64,000 nucleotides of DNA, taken from assembly GCF_002218065.1 (NCBI RefSeq), contig NZ_BDUB01000001.1, forward strand, positions 569,567-633,566. The letters are read 5' to 3'. The translations under genes were made by a program, and so were the position numbers. Shown here piece after piece: positions 62,702 to 64,000 of this stretch. Under the pieces are notes generated by a model that was not told where the DNA came from, did no database searches, and saw only the letters and a list, made by a program, of their open reading frames with translations. Every line of letters begins with the position of its first letter. The stretch's first letter is position 1. Origin of the DNA: Nodularia sp. NIES-3585. Lineage in GTDB: Bacteria; Cyanobacteriota; Cyanobacteriia; Cyanobacteriales; Nostocaceae.

Positions 62702-64000
62702 ATGGTTACGGTATCTCAAAACACATTGACTCAAACTGACAAAGAGCGATCGCTGATTCTCTGGTTTGATGAAGTTGGTATTGCTGATATACCGCTAGTT
62801 GGGGGGAAAAATGCCTCACTAGGGGAAATGATTCAACAGTTGACACCCCAAGGCGTTAACGTTCCCACAGGATTTGCTACTACTGCATATGCTTATCGGT
62901 ATTTCATCGAGTCAGCTGGGTTAGAAGCCAAGTTACGCAAACTATTTGCGGATTTAGATATTGAGGATGTCAAAAATTTGCGGGTACGGGGAAAACAAGC
63001 GCGATCGCTACTGATGCATACACGGTTTCCTGTAGAATTAAGGGATGCGATCGCCTCAGCATATCTGAAACTCTGCGAACAATACAACCCAGATACAGAT
63101 GTTGCCGTCCGTTCTAGCGCCACAGCCGAAGACCTCCCCGATGCTAGTTTTGCCGGACAGCAAGAAAGTTACCTAAATGTTGTCAGTGTTGAAGGAGTTT
63201 TAGCGGCTTGTCATCGATGCTTTGCTTCTATATTCACCGACCGCGCCATTTCCTATCGCCACACCAAAGGATTTGATCACTTTAGCATTGCCCTCGCCGT
63301 CGGTGTACAAAAAATGGTGCGTTCTGACTTAGCCACCTCTGGGGTGATGTTCTCCATTGACACCGAAACCGGATTTAAAGATGCAGCACTGATTACAGCC
63401 GCCTACGGTTTAGGCGAAAACGTAGTTCAAGGAACCATTAACCCAGATGAATACTATGTTTTCAAGCCGACATTAAAAGCAGGTTTCCGCCCCATTATCG
63501 ATAAAAAATTGGGCAGCAAAGAACTGAAAATGATTTATGATGACGGCTCAAAATTCACGAAAAATGTCGCCGTCTCCACCATAGAACAAGGTAAATTTGC
63601 TCTCAGTGATGCAGAAATTTTACAACTAGCACATTGGGCTTGTTTAATAGAAGACCATTATTCCCAAACCCACGGTAATTACTCTCCAATGGATATTGAG
63701 TGGGCAAAAGACGGAATTACCAATCAGCTTTTTATTGTCCAAGCCCGTCCCGAAACAGTCCAGTCTCAGAAAACAGGAAACGTGCTGCGGAGTTATCATT
63801 TCGTTCACACAGAGAAGGAAACAAAATTACCCCATCCCCTAGTCACCGGTCGGGCTGTGGGAGAAGCCATTAGTCAAGGTAAAGTCCATCTCATTTTAGA
63901 TGTGAACAAAATCGACCAATTCCAAGCTGGGGATGTGTTAGTCACAGAGAGAACAGACCCCGACTGGGAACCAATTATGAAACGCGCCAGCGCCATTGTC
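62702..64000 (+). CDS. ppsA: Phosphoenolpyruvate synthase, 5' part
   Basis: The reading frame opens at ATG 62702 (MVTVSQNTLTQTDKERSLIL) and runs off the right edge after 433 codons. It shows the nucleotide-binding domain of PEP synthase: 'PLVGGKNASLGEMIQQLTPQ', 'VPTGFATTAYAYRYFIE', 'VAVRSSATAEDLPDASFAGQ', 'AAYGLGENVVQGTINPDEYY', 'DIEWAKDG...FIVQARPETV', then the start of the swivel domain ('HPLVTGRAVGEAISQGKVHL'). The phosphorylated His and the PEP-binding barrel lie beyond the window. The enzyme makes phosphoenolpyruvate from pyruvate and ATP. Pyruvate phosphate dikinase is less likely from the N-terminal pattern. Confidence 0.95.
   Translation, partial: MVTVSQNTLTQTDKERSLILWFDEVGIADIPLVGGKNASLGEMIQQLTPQGVNVPTGFATTAYAYRYFIESAGLEAKLRKLFADLDIEDVKNLRVRGKQARSLLMHTRFPVELRDAIASAYLKLCEQYNPDTDVAVRSSATAEDLPDASFAGQQESYLNVVSVEGVLAACHRCFASIFTDRAISYRHTKGFDHFSIALAVGVQKMVRSDLATSGVMFSIDTETGFKDAALITAAYGLGENVVQGTINPDEYYVFKPTLKAGFRPIIDKKLGSKELKMIYDDGSKFTKNVAVSTIEQGKFALSDAEILQLAHWACLIEDHYSQTHGNYSPMDIEWAKDGITNQLFIVQARPETVQSQKTGNVLRSYHFVHTEKETKLPHPLVTGRAVGEAISQGKVHLILDVNKIDQFQAGDVLVTERTDPDWEPIMKRASAIV

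Overview
The window looks like chromosome from a filamentous, Nostoc/Anabaena-type cyanobacterium. The octamer GCGATCGC (HIP1) recurs throughout. There are heptameric short tandem repeats of the STRR kind, palindromic dispersed repeats, a cyanobacterial group 2 sigma factor, a phytol-kinase-like gene, a PEP-CTERM protein, and a DUF1822/sigma/TPR module of a kind I know from cyanobacteria. No rRNA or tRNA gene was recognised. Layout, 1-12.8 kb: a minus-strand regulatory module (sigma-70-like protein, DUF1822 protein, long TPR protein running off the left edge), an HNH nuclease gene, a two-repeat CRISPR relic, then housekeeping genes: pgk, a universal stress protein, a group 2 sigma factor, an exported protein, cobO, a lipocalin-like protein and a deoxyhypusine-synthase-like enzyme. 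13.2-20.5 kb: a double-ATPase peptide ABC protein overlapping an AbgT-type transporter gene, followed by an AtzG-like/AtzE-like amidase pair. Two AT-rich sugar genes (glycosyltransferase, pyruvyl transferase) are wedged between AtzG and AtzE. 20.8-23.7 kb: a PEP-CTERM protein, a TumE-type toxin-antitoxin pair, yidD and a phytol-kinase-like gene. 24.0-32.1 kb: the most striking locus, with seven small genes whose products share a double-glycine leader (LSxxQQELVAGG type) but have very different, almost cysteine-free cores. They surround an HlyD-type adaptor and a C39-peptidase ABC exporter. No modification enzyme is present, so this looks like a leader-cleaving export system for unmodified peptides (CTB bacteriocin-like or EbfG/PteB biofilm-peptide-like). 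Several precursors share upstream sequence motifs. 32.2-38.8 kb: ordinary genes (alpha/beta hydrolase, thioredoxin-like protein, pyrH-frr, murD, MBL-fold protein, NTF2-like protein). 38.8-44.6 kb: an IS200/IS605-type tnpB element with a divergent 46-residue ribbon-helix-helix gene, a small exported protein, a WD40 protein, and an internally deleted relic of a second tnpB element. 44.75-57.0 kb: five large co-directional genes of unknown function, including a DUF6603-like protein and two tandem paralogues with GIGTT repeats like those of phage tail fibres. One paralogue has lost its 5' part next to a dispersed repeat. 57.2-64 kb: cinA, a TerB-like acidic protein, an alpha-amylase with a C-terminal starch-binding domain, a small membrane protein and the 5' part of ppsA. 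All identifications come from reading the sequence and recalling families; no database search was run.
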